Part shown: piece by piece, positions 22,757 through 33,558 of the stretch | How positions within the stretch are numbered: the first letter of the stretch is position 1 | How the letters are laid out: every line of letters begins with the position of its first letter | NCBI GenBank assembly: GCA_038025085.1 | Contig: CM076141.1 | Span: 11,100,001-11,164,000 of the forward strand | Source of the DNA: Tetragonia tetragonoides | Taxonomy: Eukaryota; Streptophyta; Magnoliopsida; Caryophyllales; Aizoaceae | Reading direction: 5' to 3' | Length of the DNA: 64,000 nucleotides | Translations under genes and position numbers: made by a program | The notes under the pieces: model-generated | Seen by the model: only the letters and a program-made list of their open reading frames with translations | Told to the model about the DNA's origin: nothing | Databases searched by the model: none

Positions 22757-23659
22757 TCATAGGCGATCGGAGCACTCGGCAGAAGCTATGGCCGTTAAAA
22801 AGTGACTGAAGCCACAACGCGCCATAATAGCGTCCACCGAAGGAGTCACATACCTACGGGCCTTCTCGATGACCGAGAGGCTATCGTAACCCCACATGGC
22901 CGTGTCGACATCCTAAAACAGCACAAAAAAAAAAAGAGTGCAAAGAAAATTAGCTAGGTGATCCTAGTAACAACTACCAGTCTCCAGTTTAGCCCTAAAT
23001 TTTTACAAATCGTAAAATTTAGCATTTTAGCTAAGCCAACATGACGAGAGTAAATTTTAAAGAGAGTAAATTTCACACAAATGTATTTTCCACAAATTTA
23101 CTCGAAAAATCGTTTACCTCCACAGCAAAAGTAAACTTCATTCAAGTTTATTTTCACAGAAATATATAATTGCAACGAGAGTAAATTTCATACAAATTTA
23201 TTTTCCACAAATTAAATATGAATTTCACACAAATTCATTCTTCACATGCATATAAATACAAGAATCCTGCGGGAATTCGCAAATTAACCAGAAAAATAAT
23301 TTCACGCAAATTGGTTTTCCACATTTAACTACACTACAGTTCTCAACCTAGAAATTCTATGTTCGCCTACACACGATTTTATAAGTGTAAAAGAGCGAGA
23401 ACAAGAAATGATGACATACCCGACATTTGGTACCAACGATAACCAAATGATCCTTCCTCTTGAAAACAAGATCGTTGGGCTCCCAACGATCGGTAGGATG
23501 GAAATCACTGCGAGTGAAATCATCCTGGACTAACCGGCTCTCACCCACCCGGTGATGGGGTATACCGGAAGCAAAAACCCGAGTGAAAACATTCGGGGCC
23601 TCATGAACAACAACCTCTTGCCCCTTCCTTTTCCTACCTCCTCTAAGCTTAGGAGCCAT
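22757..23659 (-). pseudogene. Antisense PMD-like gene of a Ty3/gypsy element, 5' part only
   Basis: ATG at 23659 opens MAPKLRGGRKRKGQEVVVHE, a basic start followed by a charged segment. Exon 1 runs to 23420 (TGTCGG|GTATGT). Exon 2 starts at 22912 after TTTTAG (DVDTAMWGYDSLSVIEKARR..IMARCGFSHFL) and stops at 22757-22759. The two exons join in phase and the second resembles the start of plant-mobile-domain proteins, where short W/L-rich helices lead into the fold. The rest of the domain is absent, so the gene is cut off at about 22757, where the transposon sequence also seems to end. Its position antisense and upstream of a 3' LTR (24946) matches the extra antisense ORFs known from Tat-lineage elements. 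Confidence 0.55.
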
Positions 23660-23917
23660 GGATAAAGAGCAAAAAAATGGAGCTTTTGAAATTTGAGTGA
23701 AACTCACAAAACTCACAAATTCACACAATTTTGAGTTTTGACACTAAAAAACACAAGAACAACTAGCAAAATCAAGTTCTACTAAGAATTTGAGCAAAAA
23801 AACCTCAAGATTTGGAGTTAGGGGCTTTGATTGAGGTTGAAAAGCTTGAGCAAAAATGGAGGAGAGAGAAAGAGAGAGCTCGAAATGGGAAGATGACCCA
23901 TTTCGGCCACCCCATTC

Positions 23918-24095
23918 TCCTTTTATGGCGGAAACGCACAAATGACCTAGTGGCTGGTCAAACCGCCACGTGGAGGGTCAGACCGCCCAGCTGGCGGTCA
24001 TACCGCAAGCCAAGCGGCATAGCCGCTTCAGCCAGCGGCTAGACCGCTCCACGTAGCGGTTTGACCGCTTGACGTGGCGGTTTGACCGCCTGGCC
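23918..24095 (-). promoter_or_regulatory. Antisense-gene promoter: GC-rich palindrome array plus TATA-like box
   Basis: From 23957 to 24095 the sequence is a run of GCGGT..ACCGC palindromic units (for example GCGGTTTGACCGC, twice). Downstream on the minus strand lies CATAAAAGG (23927-23919), about 260 nt before the antisense ATG. The element's own LTR (25325-25510) has the same order: GCGG palindromes, then TATATAAA. Confidence 0.5.
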
Positions 24096-24329
24096 CACTT
24101 TCTCACCCCTGACGTATCTTTGGGCCATTGGTTCAAAATCAGTGGGCCCCACACGAGGTCCATAGCTGTTATTTGCGCGCCAAAGTCCGTTATGAAAAAC
24201 AGGACTACTTTAAACCCACGGGTTTGCACATTTATACTTGGCCAAATGGCATGGGCTCAAACCCGACCTAAGGTCTGAGCAACATTTTACTACCCTTTAC
24301 TACTTATTATTTCTAACGAAATATTTTTA

Positions 24330-24800
24330 TTGTGTAACCTACAGCATAGGGTTCCCCTTCGACTGAAAATCGAAGGACGTTTATTGTTTGACCTACAGCT
24401 TAGGGTCACCTTTCGACCAAAAATCGAAAGATTTCTTATCTCTTATATTATTTCTAACGAAATATTTTTTTTATGGTGTAACCTACAGCATAGGGTTCCC
24501 CTTCGACTGAAAATCGAAGGACGTTTATTGTTTGACCTATAGCATAGGGTCACCCTTCGACTGAAAATCGGAGGATTTTTTATTTCTTATCTTATCTCTA
24601 ATAAAACATTTTATTGTGTAACCTACAGCATAAGGTCCCCTTCGACTGAAAATCGGAGGACATTTATTGGGTAACCTACAGCATAAGGTCCCCTTCGACT
24701 GAAAATCGAAGGACGTTTAATGTGTAACCTACAGCATAGGGTCCCCTTCGACTTGAAAATTGGAGGACGTTTATTGTCTGACCTACAGCATAGGGTCAAA
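24330..24800 (+). repeat. Eight-copy hairpin tandem array upstream of the 3' LTR
   Basis: The unit is roughly TAACCTACAGCATAGGGTT, CCCCTTCGACTGAAAATCGA, AGGACGTTTATTG. ACCTACAGC-like starts occur near 24337, 24391, 24480, 24533, 24620, 24673, 24727 and 24780, giving spacing of about 53 bp with two longer steps near 88 bp. Most units contain CCTTCGA, a 7-nt loop and TCGAAGG, a perfect 7-bp stem. This is the 3' non-coding region of the gypsy element. Confidence 0.88.
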
Positions 24801-24934
24801 CTCTCGGTCGAATAAACCGGGGAATTAATGATTGTTTATCTTTAACTGATTGTCACCTCACTCAGTTTTCATGTTTTATTGCAGGTATTGGCATAGGAAT
24901 ACTTTGACCTTCGCTCTATTCGAGCTCGGCCAAA

Positions 24935-26490
24935 GTAGGGGCTTCTGTAGACACCAAAAATTGTGTCTATAATAAGTCCCCGTAAACACCCGATGATGAA
25001 AGGATTGGATTTTGCTCGAACTTGGGTTGCGAGAATAATTGCTCTGATGATTAGCCCAGTTCATTTGAATTAGCCAGTGGAAGCCTTTTGTACAGGTGAT
25101 CCAAACCAGTTGGACTCAATTCAATTGGAGTCCAAAACTGAGAGATAGGCCTCTTTGAACCTAAGGGCCCGAAAGGGAACCCAAACCCATGAGTCAACCA
25201 TTGGTCAGACAAGGGAGCTCAGTCAATCCCGCGTGGACCCCCTCAGAAGAGCCTCCCCTGCACAAAAATCATGCCAGATGCCTATGCAGGCACACCGCAC
25301 CAGGTCCAAGCAGCCACGCTTGGGTTCAAGCGGTGGCCGCTAGGACAAGCGACTGTGCCGCTAGGCCAAGCGGCTTGACCGCTTGGCCTGCCGGTTTGGC
25401 CGCTCAGCCTAGCGGTTTGGCCGCCTGGACCCTTTCTCGCGGACAGCAAAATTCGAGGCCCATTCGATTTCCGTGCCAAACCCTGGCAGCTCCCCCTCTT
25501 CTATATAAACAAAGCTTAGGGTTCAGTTAAAGGGGTTGGGAATTTTAGAGTGACGTTGGAGATTCTCTCTATGAGGTTGGACATTCTCTCTCATATTATA
25601 AACCCTAAATTCTGATTCTACTCCTTTTGGATTAGCCCTAGCACCAAAAAAATAAACCTTCATACTTCATCAAGAGCATGAATTCAAGCAATACAACCCA
25701 ATAAGTTCATTGTGAGCATCCAGGTAATCCAACCTGAGGGTTTTCAATAAATTTTATATTGCTTGTTATTACTAACGAATTTAGTTTATGTGATATGTAC
25801 ATGCATGGCGCGTTTTGGGCAATAGGGCTTGTATTAAGCCTAATGAATGGATGAATGAATGCATATTTATTATTTATTGCTTTATATTGAATTATGCTTT
25901 GTTTGTGAATTGGTGGATGAATTACCTTGTTTGTCTTCTAACTCGCAGGTTTTTAGCATATTTATCGTTTTCTAGCAATAAAAAGCATGTAACTTGATAG
26001 ATTTTTAAAAGTGGTCACATTAATAATGCTTGTTCAAACCCATTAGTTAAAACTAGGAATTTGGACAAACTGAACCCTGTTTGGAACCGTAGCATTAATA
26101 ATTATATTGAATCGATTAGTAAAGGCGGTTGTTGTTAACGGGCGAGTTGGGTGCCTAACACCTTCCTAGCTCGTACCTACGCCCCCGAACTCATTAATAA
26201 AGTCAATTTCCCCAATAGGAATTCGGGTGCACAAGAGTTGAGTTGACGACTTTCTAGACTATCGACTTGATCTCCAAGGTTTCCAAATTACCTCAAAATT
26301 TGGTGGCGACTTCCGACAATCTTAATCATGTCCTTGGTACAAAAATCTCTATGTGCATATACACTAAAAGATTCACAAAATTCGATCACCCAACGCGCTC
26401 TCCTAGGCTGTTCGGAAAACCCGACCCCCCGAAAGAAGGGTCGAAGGTGAGGCATGCGGAAAAGAGGGGAGAAAAATACGGCAGCCTACA
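24935..26490 (+). mobile_element. Polypurine tract and 3' LTR of a Tat-like Ty3/gypsy element
   Basis: A purine-rich GTAGGGGCTTC (24935-24945) precedes TGTAGACACC (24946); the LTR ends ..GGCAGCCTACA at 26490, so the termini are inverted TGTAG/CTACA. It is about 1,545 bp. Inside are a GC-rich palindromic stretch (25325-25435, GCCGCTAGG / AGCGGCTTGACCGCTTGG) and TATATAAA at 25502-25509. GGGCGAGTTGGGTGCCTAAC near 26138 recurs in the inverted LTR at 36627-37889. The 5' LTR and coding region are missing or lie elsewhere. The right end abuts an Athila-like gag, which it interrupts. Confidence 0.75.
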
Positions 26491-26944
26491 GTGGGTAGAA
26501 GTGACTCAAGAACGCCTCTAAGAGCTCATTCCAAGTGGTGATTGAGCCGGGAGGAAGAGTATTCAACCATTGTCTTACCCTCCCCGTGAGTGAGAACGGG
26601 AACAACCTTAACTTGATCGCATCTTGTGAAACCCCATTGATTGTACTGGTGTCACAATATTCCGTGAACATTTGGAGATGCAAGTAAGGTGGTTCGTCCT
26701 GCTCAAATTTATTTCTCGCAATGATCCCTATTAGAGAGGGCTTGATTTCGAAATTGTTCGCTTCCACGGCGGGCCCAGTGATGCCTCCGGGAATCCCTTG
26801 AGCATTGGGTATCGCGAACTCTCTCAAGGGTCGTGCCATCTCTTGTTGAAGGATGGTATTCCTTATTGCGCTTCCCTTTCCCTTAGGAATAGAAACCTCG
26901 AAAGCTAGAGCGTCGATGAACTTGTTCTTTTGCTTCCTAGGCAT
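26491..26944 (-). pseudogene. Athila-like Ty3/gypsy gag, truncated
   Basis: ATG at 26944 (MPRKQKNKFIDALAFE) leads into a gag domain: PPYLHLQMFTEYCDTSTING, then AIKLRLFPFSLTGRVRQWL and LPPGSITTWNELLEAFLSHF. That is the Retrotrans_gag core (RLFPFSL..WL..LPPGSITTW) in its Athila form. Coding ends at 26491, where the neighbouring gypsy LTR begins; the stop seen just beyond belongs to that LTR. All of pol and the 3' LTR are absent from the window. Confidence 0.85.
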
Positions 26945-27084
26945 GCACAATGAGAACGCCCTACAATAATAATCACAAAGACTAACAAGGTGATAACACG
27001 AGTTGATAAGAAAAAAAATATATAAAAGAAATAGAAAATGGTCTAATCTAGCCAAATCAAAAGATTTCTAATATCTATCGCCGA

Positions 27085-27103
27085 GTCCCTGGCAACGGCG
27101 CCA
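27085..27103 (-). other. Primer-binding site of the Athila-like element
   Basis: On the minus strand TGGCGCCGTTGCCAGGGAC follows the LTR end by a few bases. This matches the TGGCGCCGTTGCCGGGGA-type PBS of Athila elements apart from one or two bases. Confidence 0.8.
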
Positions 27104-27109
27104 AAACCT

Positions 27110-28521
27110 TGACACAACCGCAAATGCACGGTGTATGTCAAAGTAATAATCAAGTTTGTACCACGGAGACTCTTTGATAGAGTACTAAATATCCCTAGAT
27201 TATCGACTATCTAGACCGATTAATGGAGTTGATTGGATTGACTAACCTAAACAAACTAACTAATTAAAACTTAATAAAGGTGTGAAACAATAATGGAGGC
27301 AATTCTAGGATAGGAGTCACCACTAATCATGCACATTGATCATTAATTAACCCCGAACAACCCCCAAGCTTAATAACAAACCACTTGACAATTAGCAAAG
27401 GTATCACAAACACCTTCTTTCGAAGGGGAGTTATTTTTACCCAAACACAAACCAAGAAACCTATTTCTAAAATCCTAATTAGGCATGTGTTATATTAAAC
27501 TAAGCTAATTAAATGGTCACAAAAGAAGTAATCCACTTTCGTGGTATTAACTCTCGAGCATCAATAATCAAGCAACCACTATCATCAAACACATTTCCAT
27601 GCTTAACAATAGGTACAAATAAGATAAAATGTGGATCAAGCAATTTATCAAACACTTTGTGGGCACATGCTTAACATTGATAGAAATTTGGAATTAAACT
27701 TGGGGAAGGGGCAAACCAACAATCAAGAGCATGGATTAGGGCTACCTAATCCTAGAACTAATTAAACTACTCACTAATCATGAGATAAGCAAAATAAACT
27801 TCATAATAACAATATCCATTAACATTTAACAACAAAGATTAGAACTTGCAAAGTATTTATAGAAAGAGAGAGGAGAGAGAAAGGTCAAGAAGAACTCACA
27901 AAGATCTTCAATAGTTTCCTCAACCCAAAGTTTAATTACCCTAATAATCTTAAGCAAGGAAGTTCTTAAACCTAAAAATGGAGGCTAGTCCTCTTTAGAG
28001 AGCTAATACTAGGTTAGAGACGAGATAGAATGAGATACTACTCTTCTAGTGGGCTATTTATAGTCCCTAATACTTTAAAGTGAGTACTTGGTCAAACTGG
28101 GTTTTACTCCGCCAGAGTACCCGACCAAGTAAGGCTGCTGGAATTTTACAAGGTATCCTTTACGCTGTCCAATTGATGGGTTACTCTGCCAGAGTACTTG
28201 ACCAAGTAAAGCTTCAAATCATTGCCTTTATCCAATCTTCAAATGAGCTTTCCACATGATCATGGGTGCATCTAGGTGGTTGTGCCTACCCTCTTGAAGC
28301 CCTTTTCCAATGCTTTTCGAATTCATTCCCAACCTTGATTGCATACTCTTATTTCTCATCATTTATGTGCCTAAAATATTATCAAACACACGAAACACCC
28401 AAAAGGCGTATAGAGGAACAAGAGTTGCAAAACTAAGCAAGAAACCCATGAAACAATTGTGAAAATGGGTAAAATGGAGCATGAATTGATCACAAATAAT
28501 TGTCAAAAATGCATATTATCA
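27110..28521 (-). mobile_element. 5' LTR of the Athila-like element
   Basis: On the minus strand it starts TGATAATATGCATTTTTGAC at 28521 and ends ..GCGGTTGTGTCA at 27110, directly before the PBS, giving about 1.41 kb. An imperfect direct repeat around ACTC.GCCAGAGTAC..GACCAAGTAA occurs near 28105-28205. The right flank is the 5' leader of the Tat-like element, so this Athila element probably inserted into it. Confidence 0.8.
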
Positions 28522-29406
28522 CCTATCATGCAAATCGACGCTTCCTCAGCCATGACTCATCAATCCTTGTTGATGAAAAGAATTACAATTGATGTGTCGA
28601 CCATCGGCCGGACGGAAATTGTAATTTGTCGTGGTAACCTCACAGGAGCCAAAAGCCTCTAACCCACATTCGTGCATTCGCTTGCTTATTGTGCATGTGT
28701 CGTTGTAATGCCCATCTGATCACATGTTTGCCTGTAAACTGCGTTGTCATTATGCTTGCATGAATGCATGAATATCGTGATTATGTGCCAACATGTACTT
28801 ACGTGCTATGAGTCTTTTCTTTTATTTTTAGCTAGTTCCTAATGTCCGAAGATGGTGCGAGAATTCCAACTCAATGAACACTCATCATTTTCCCGATGAT
28901 ATATTCTAAAAAGTCATTGAACAATCTTCTAGGATCTTTTTAGTAAAAAAATAAGAGCCAGTCTTTCAGTTTCTCTTCTCCCTTTTTTCCATTTCTTTTT
29001 TTTCTTTTGATGTAATTCAGATTCGGTCAAAAAAAAAAATCAAAAACAAACAAAAAAAAATCGGCAAAACAAAATAAAAAAGAAAACCGCCGAACAAAAA
29101 AAAAATCAAAAATAAATAAATAAATAAAAAGACCGAAATTCTTTTATTTGATTTTTATCCCATTTTCCATTTTCTTTGAGTCTAGAAAAAAAAAAAAAAA
29201 AAAAAAAAGGATAGTCCATCTTTTTCTATTTTTCTTATTTTCGTTCATTGACTTTGTTTTCCTTGGATATTAGGAAAATATTCGGGCATTTAGGCTTAAG
29301 GACTTTTTTTTAGGACAATGTGTTTTTCTATGTGTGGGTCAACTTTTTCTTAGTTGAGAGTCTCGTGGTCTTTTTGATTCTAAAAGGTCTTCTACTCGTT
29401 CAGATC
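28522..29406 (+). other. Presumed 5' leader of the Tat-like element
   Basis: No ORF of note. Contains A-rich and T-rich runs (about 29030-29210) before the gag ATG. The 5' LTR of the Tat-like element is not seen and may have been lost or displaced by the Athila-like insertion. Confidence 0.45.
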
Positions 29407-31297
29407 ATGTCAGGGCCCCTCAAGCGTTCCACAGCCGAAGATACACAGAACGAATCTCTCCTCATGCCAGAGTCGGAAATGGGCCAGAATGCTAAGAAGA
29501 TCAAAACTCATTTTGTGACAACTGCATCCAGTCCACGAAACTTCAAGAGAGTCAATACTTGATACTCAAGACAAATCCCGTGATTTGGATGTACAACTGA
29601 ACCGATCACTCCGAGAGGCCAAAATCCAAGTAGGCCTTGATCCCGATGAAACCCCGCGCCTCGTTGAGTACAGAAGCGCAGGCAAACCAACCCAGGCCAT
29701 TGTTGAAGCACAAGATGATATTGAGCACCTAACTCAATACATAGTTGTCTATCATTCAGAGATCCAAAGGTTACAGAAGACAGTCGCTGGGTTAGAACAA
29801 AGAATTAAGGCTCTAGAAGTTGACAAAGTTCTTCTCAATCAAGAGCAACCTCGCTGGCCTCAGGAACACATTTTTCAACAAATGAGGGTATATGGCTACA
29901 TGCAACCAATAGGGCCCACTTATGAACTCATCCCGGAAAATGAAAACCCAGGTGTTTGCTGTGAGTGTTGTCGAGCCTGCGAACATCACACCAATGACTG
30001 CAAGAACTTAAGAGATAAAATCCAAACTTTCATTGATGAATGAACCATGTGGCCCGCACATCATTGGTTATCCAAGAAAAGATCAAGCAGGCCAACCCGT
30101 GAATTCACGCCACTGGCAATACCTATTCATGATGTTATGACAGCCTTACTTCGTCGTGGAGATCTCCGGTTCCTAGAAGGGGTCTTACCAGAAGAGGAGG
30201 ATCATTACCTTTATTGTAGGTACCACAGATGCTTTGGCCACCTTACTGAACAATGTTATCGCTTGAAGTGCGACATCCAATTCATCATTGATTCCGGAAT
30301 TATTTCTCCTCCGAAGTCCCATATATTCAAGATCACCATACGTAAGTATGAATCACAATCCGAAGTCAACGTGCTGGAAATAGATCAGGCACCGTTCATA
30401 CCACACTCGAACCCTCATGTTAATGGTTTTCTCAAGAAGCAAGGGTACATACCCGATATGGGTTTAGGAAGAAATGGACAAGGGCCCACCACCTTCAAGT
30501 TAGAAGCCAAAAATAACTCCTTTGGACTTGGTTACCAACCTACCGACAAAGAAATCCATGATCAAACCCTGAAACAAAGAAAACAATTTAAGGAAAAACA
30601 GGTTATCCCACCCTATAGCCACACTCTAAATGGCCAGTTCATCACAGAAGGAGACTACTACCCATATTACGGCTTCCCTGAGCCATACTATGACGAAGAA
30701 GCTAAGGTCACACACCCGGGTTTTGAAATCTTCCGAGACTGCAATCAATTGGACGAGGAGGCACACCACCCCTTAGAACCGGCGAGTCAAGATTGGACCA
30801 AAGCACCAGGGAACCAGCTGCTAGGTCTTCTATTCGGCCAAGAAACTAGAATGGCTGAAACTCCCGAGATGGATGAGGAGGTAATGGCTCTCAATGATCG
30901 CAACTTCAATCTTGCGGACCTAATATATACTACTGAAGATGTCACAATGGGATGGCGCAAAGAAGTGAGCTGGACTGGCTCGAATGGACGAAAGGTCACG
31001 ATATCTACCGGGGAAGGACCAATGATGGAAGAATCTGATTCCGAGTCTCAGTTAGAGTCAGTGTCTAGCTTAGGTCCTAAATATGAGTCAGGATCGGGGA
31101 GTGTCCCCTTTACTTCTTCTAAGTCTAGTGTCAATGTGAAGGGAAAGTCAGATCCCTTTCTTGTTGTTTTCAATTCTAATATCAATAAAATGAAAAAATC
31201 CTTCTGCTTATTTGTTACCTTGTTTATGCTATTGATAAATCCAATGAACACAAAGTTGCACAAATCATTAACTAATCAATTTAAGCAATGTAAGTAA
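29407..31297 (+). pseudogene. Tat-like gag with two Cys/His motifs and G-patch-like segment, protease absent
   Basis: ATG at 29407 (MSGPLKRSTAEDTQNESLLM) runs to 29562; coding then continues in frame 2 from about 29556, a 1-nt frameshift. A coiled-coil-like stretch (HSEIQRLQKTVAGLEQRIKA) is followed by CCECCRACEHHTNDCKNLRD and, after an in-frame TGA at 30041-30043, a 416-codon open frame with YCRYHRCFGHLTEQCYRLKC. Both resemble the CxxH..GHxTExC gag motifs of Tat/Ogre elements. GYIPDMGLGRNGQGP and FGLGYQPT are the G-patch-like and GLGY segments normally found between protease and RT. Only about 50 residues separate the second Cys/His motif from the G-patch, so the protease is missing. The acidic, Ser-rich tail ends at 31297 without RT. 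Confidence 0.72.
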
Positions 31298-31386
31298 ACA
31301 TCATAAAGCAAGAATGCAGATTTTCACTTTTACAGGAATTTGAGTGACTGAACTCTCTCAACAATGCCGCTCCACAAAGAAGAAGC

Positions 31387-33241
31387 GAGCCAGCCTATTG
31401 CAACAACCTCGACACAGAAATGACTTTGGAGGATCCTTGATACCAAGACGTCTTCAACTACATCACCAAACGAATATACCCTCAAGATGCACAACTAAGA
31501 GCTAAACGGGTCATCCGTCTCTTAGCGGCTCAATACACAGAATACAAGGGGGTTCTGTACAAAAAGTCCTACAACGAGGTCAACCTCAGATGCGTGATAT
31601 CCGAAGAAGCCGCAGAGATTATGGACGAGGTACACAATGGTGTGTACGAGCCACACATGAATGGCCGAATGCTCTCTACAAAGGTCCTACGGTTGGGATA
31701 CTACTAGACTACTATGGAAAGGGATTGCTACGACTATGTCAAGAAGTGCAAGAAGTGTCAGATGTATGCCAACCTGCAGCATATGCCGCCCTCAATGCTC
31801 CACAACTTCACATCCCCTTGGCCATTTTCCGCATGGGAAATAGATATCATTGGTAAGATCACCCCAAAGGGCTCGGGAGGACATGAATACATCCTAGTAG
31901 CCATAGACTATTTTACCAAATGGGTCGAAGCCCAATCCTATGTCGTCCTTACCTCCAAACAAGTGTCCAAATTCATAAGGAACAACATCATTTGCCGATA
32001 CGACGTTCCGCATGAAATCATCAGTGACCATGGATCCCACTTCAAAGCCGAGACAGCCACCCTCCTCAAAAGCTACAAAATCCAGCACCACAAATCATCC
32101 CCTTACCGTCCCCAAACCAATGGCGCAGTGGAAGCCTCCAACAAAAACCTCAAGACTATCATTGAAAAGATGATAGAAAACTACAAAGATTGGCCCATCA
32201 AACTCCCATTTACCCTTTGGGGATATAGGACATCCATAAGATCCTCTACGGGAGCAATACCTTATTCCCTAGTCTATGGAGTGGAAGCATTTCTACCCAT
32301 AGAAGTCCAACTACCCTCCATGCGCATAGCCTTAGAAGGAGAAATTCTTGAAACCCAATGGTTACAAGCCCGCTACGAAGAGCTCATGTTTACGGATGAA
32401 AGACGCCTACGGGCCCTAGACCATTCCCACATGTACCAACAACGCATGGCAAGAGCATTCAACAAAAAGGTTTGACCTCGAAATTTAAAGGAAGGGGATT
32501 TAGTTTGGAAAGAATTACGTGCCCCAGTTACCGACCCTAGAGGCAAATTTCAACCCAACTGGTCCGGCCCATTCATCATCAAAGACATTATACCTAGAGC
32601 TGGCAATTTGTCGGGTTGGGTCGGGTCGGGTTCGTGTTCGGATTATATATAAACGGGTTGAAAAATGCTTGACCCAACCCTAACCCGTTTATTAAACGGG
32701 TTGAAAACTCCAACCCTAACCCTACCCATTTAATAAATGGGTTGACCAGGTCGACCTGTTTAACCCATTTAATTAATTAATCTTTGGAAAAAAGGGTTAA
32801 ATTTTAAATATAGAAGGAAAAAATAATATTTAAGTTATCAAATAATTATGTATTTGTGAAATAAACTATTGGGTTAAGAGAATATGATATATTCTTATCA
32901 TTATCAAATATTTATGTCACAAAATGTGTTGATATTCAATTTTCTTTTTTGTCAAAAGTGAGTAAATGGGTTAGGTGGGTCATTCTCGGGTTGAGTCTTT
33001 CAACCCTAACCTTACCCATTTATTAAACGGGTTAGTCGTGTCGGACCCATTTAATTAAACGGGATGAAAATCTCGACCCAAACCCGCTTATTTCGGGTTA
33101 GGTTCGTGTAGGGTTCTCGTGTCGGGTCAGCTTTTGCCAGCTCTAATTATATCAGGAGGTGTAGTCAGGCTCATGGATATTGATGGCATCGAGTTCAGTC
33201 AGCTCACCAATATGGATCAACTGAAGAAGTGGTACTTCTAA
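31387..33241 (+). pseudogene. Tat-like integrase, nonsense mutations and a MITE insertion
   Basis: Frame 1 shows the pre-integrase segment (LRAKRVIRLLAAQYTEYKGV), an HHCC zinc region (VHNGVYEPHMNG..CKKCQM) and the rve core: D in AWEIDIIGKI, D in EIISDHGSHF and E in TNGAVEASNKNL, so all three catalytic acids remain. Stops sit at 31438 (TGA), 31705 (TAG) and 32473 (TGA). By family comparison they replace Trp, Trp and probably Arg, all explainable by C-to-T or G-to-A changes. The C-terminal part (LKEGDLVWKEL..NWSGPFII) is interrupted at 32595 by a hAT-type MITE; the frame resumes after it and ends at TAA 33239-33241. RT and RNase H are absent upstream. GAACTACGCTGGCCTGATTC near 33298, just after the stop, is typical non-coding sequence of this lineage. 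Confidence 0.88.
32595..33145. mobile_element. hAT-type MITE inserted in the integrase
   Basis: The left end TAGAGCTGGCAATTTGTCGG and the inverted right end TAGAGCTGGCAAAAGCTGAC share a TIR of about 12 bp. The flanks ATTATACC (32587-32594) and ATTATATC (33146-33153) form an 8-bp target duplication with one mismatch, as for hAT elements. The interior carries GGGTTGGGTCGGGTCGGGTT-like units in both orientations and no ORF. Confidence 0.9.
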
Positions 33242-33558
33242 AAACAAAAAATCCGATAATTAAAAAAAAAAAAAAAAAAGACGCACACAATTTGAGCGAA
33301 CTACGCTGGCCTGATTCCACACTGGATACGTAGGTAACCCTTTTTCAAACTCAGCCAAAATCAATCCAAATTTCCTTTCAAACTCATGCAAAAGGGATAA
33401 TCTTTATTCAAACTGAACGAATAAGCTTACATTGCAAGAGTTAAACTTCCTAAGGTTAAAAAAAAATAATAATAATAACGCAACTATAAGGGTTTAAGTT
33501 AAACAAATTCTTATTATTATTTTTTTCAAAACTAGACTTGCTTTCCTAGAAAACTACT

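Noticed and set aside
25155..25530. Ala/Gly-rich ORFs on both strands near 25.2-25.5 kb
   Set aside because: They read the GC-rich palindromic part of an LTR just before its TATA box; no domain or codon signal.
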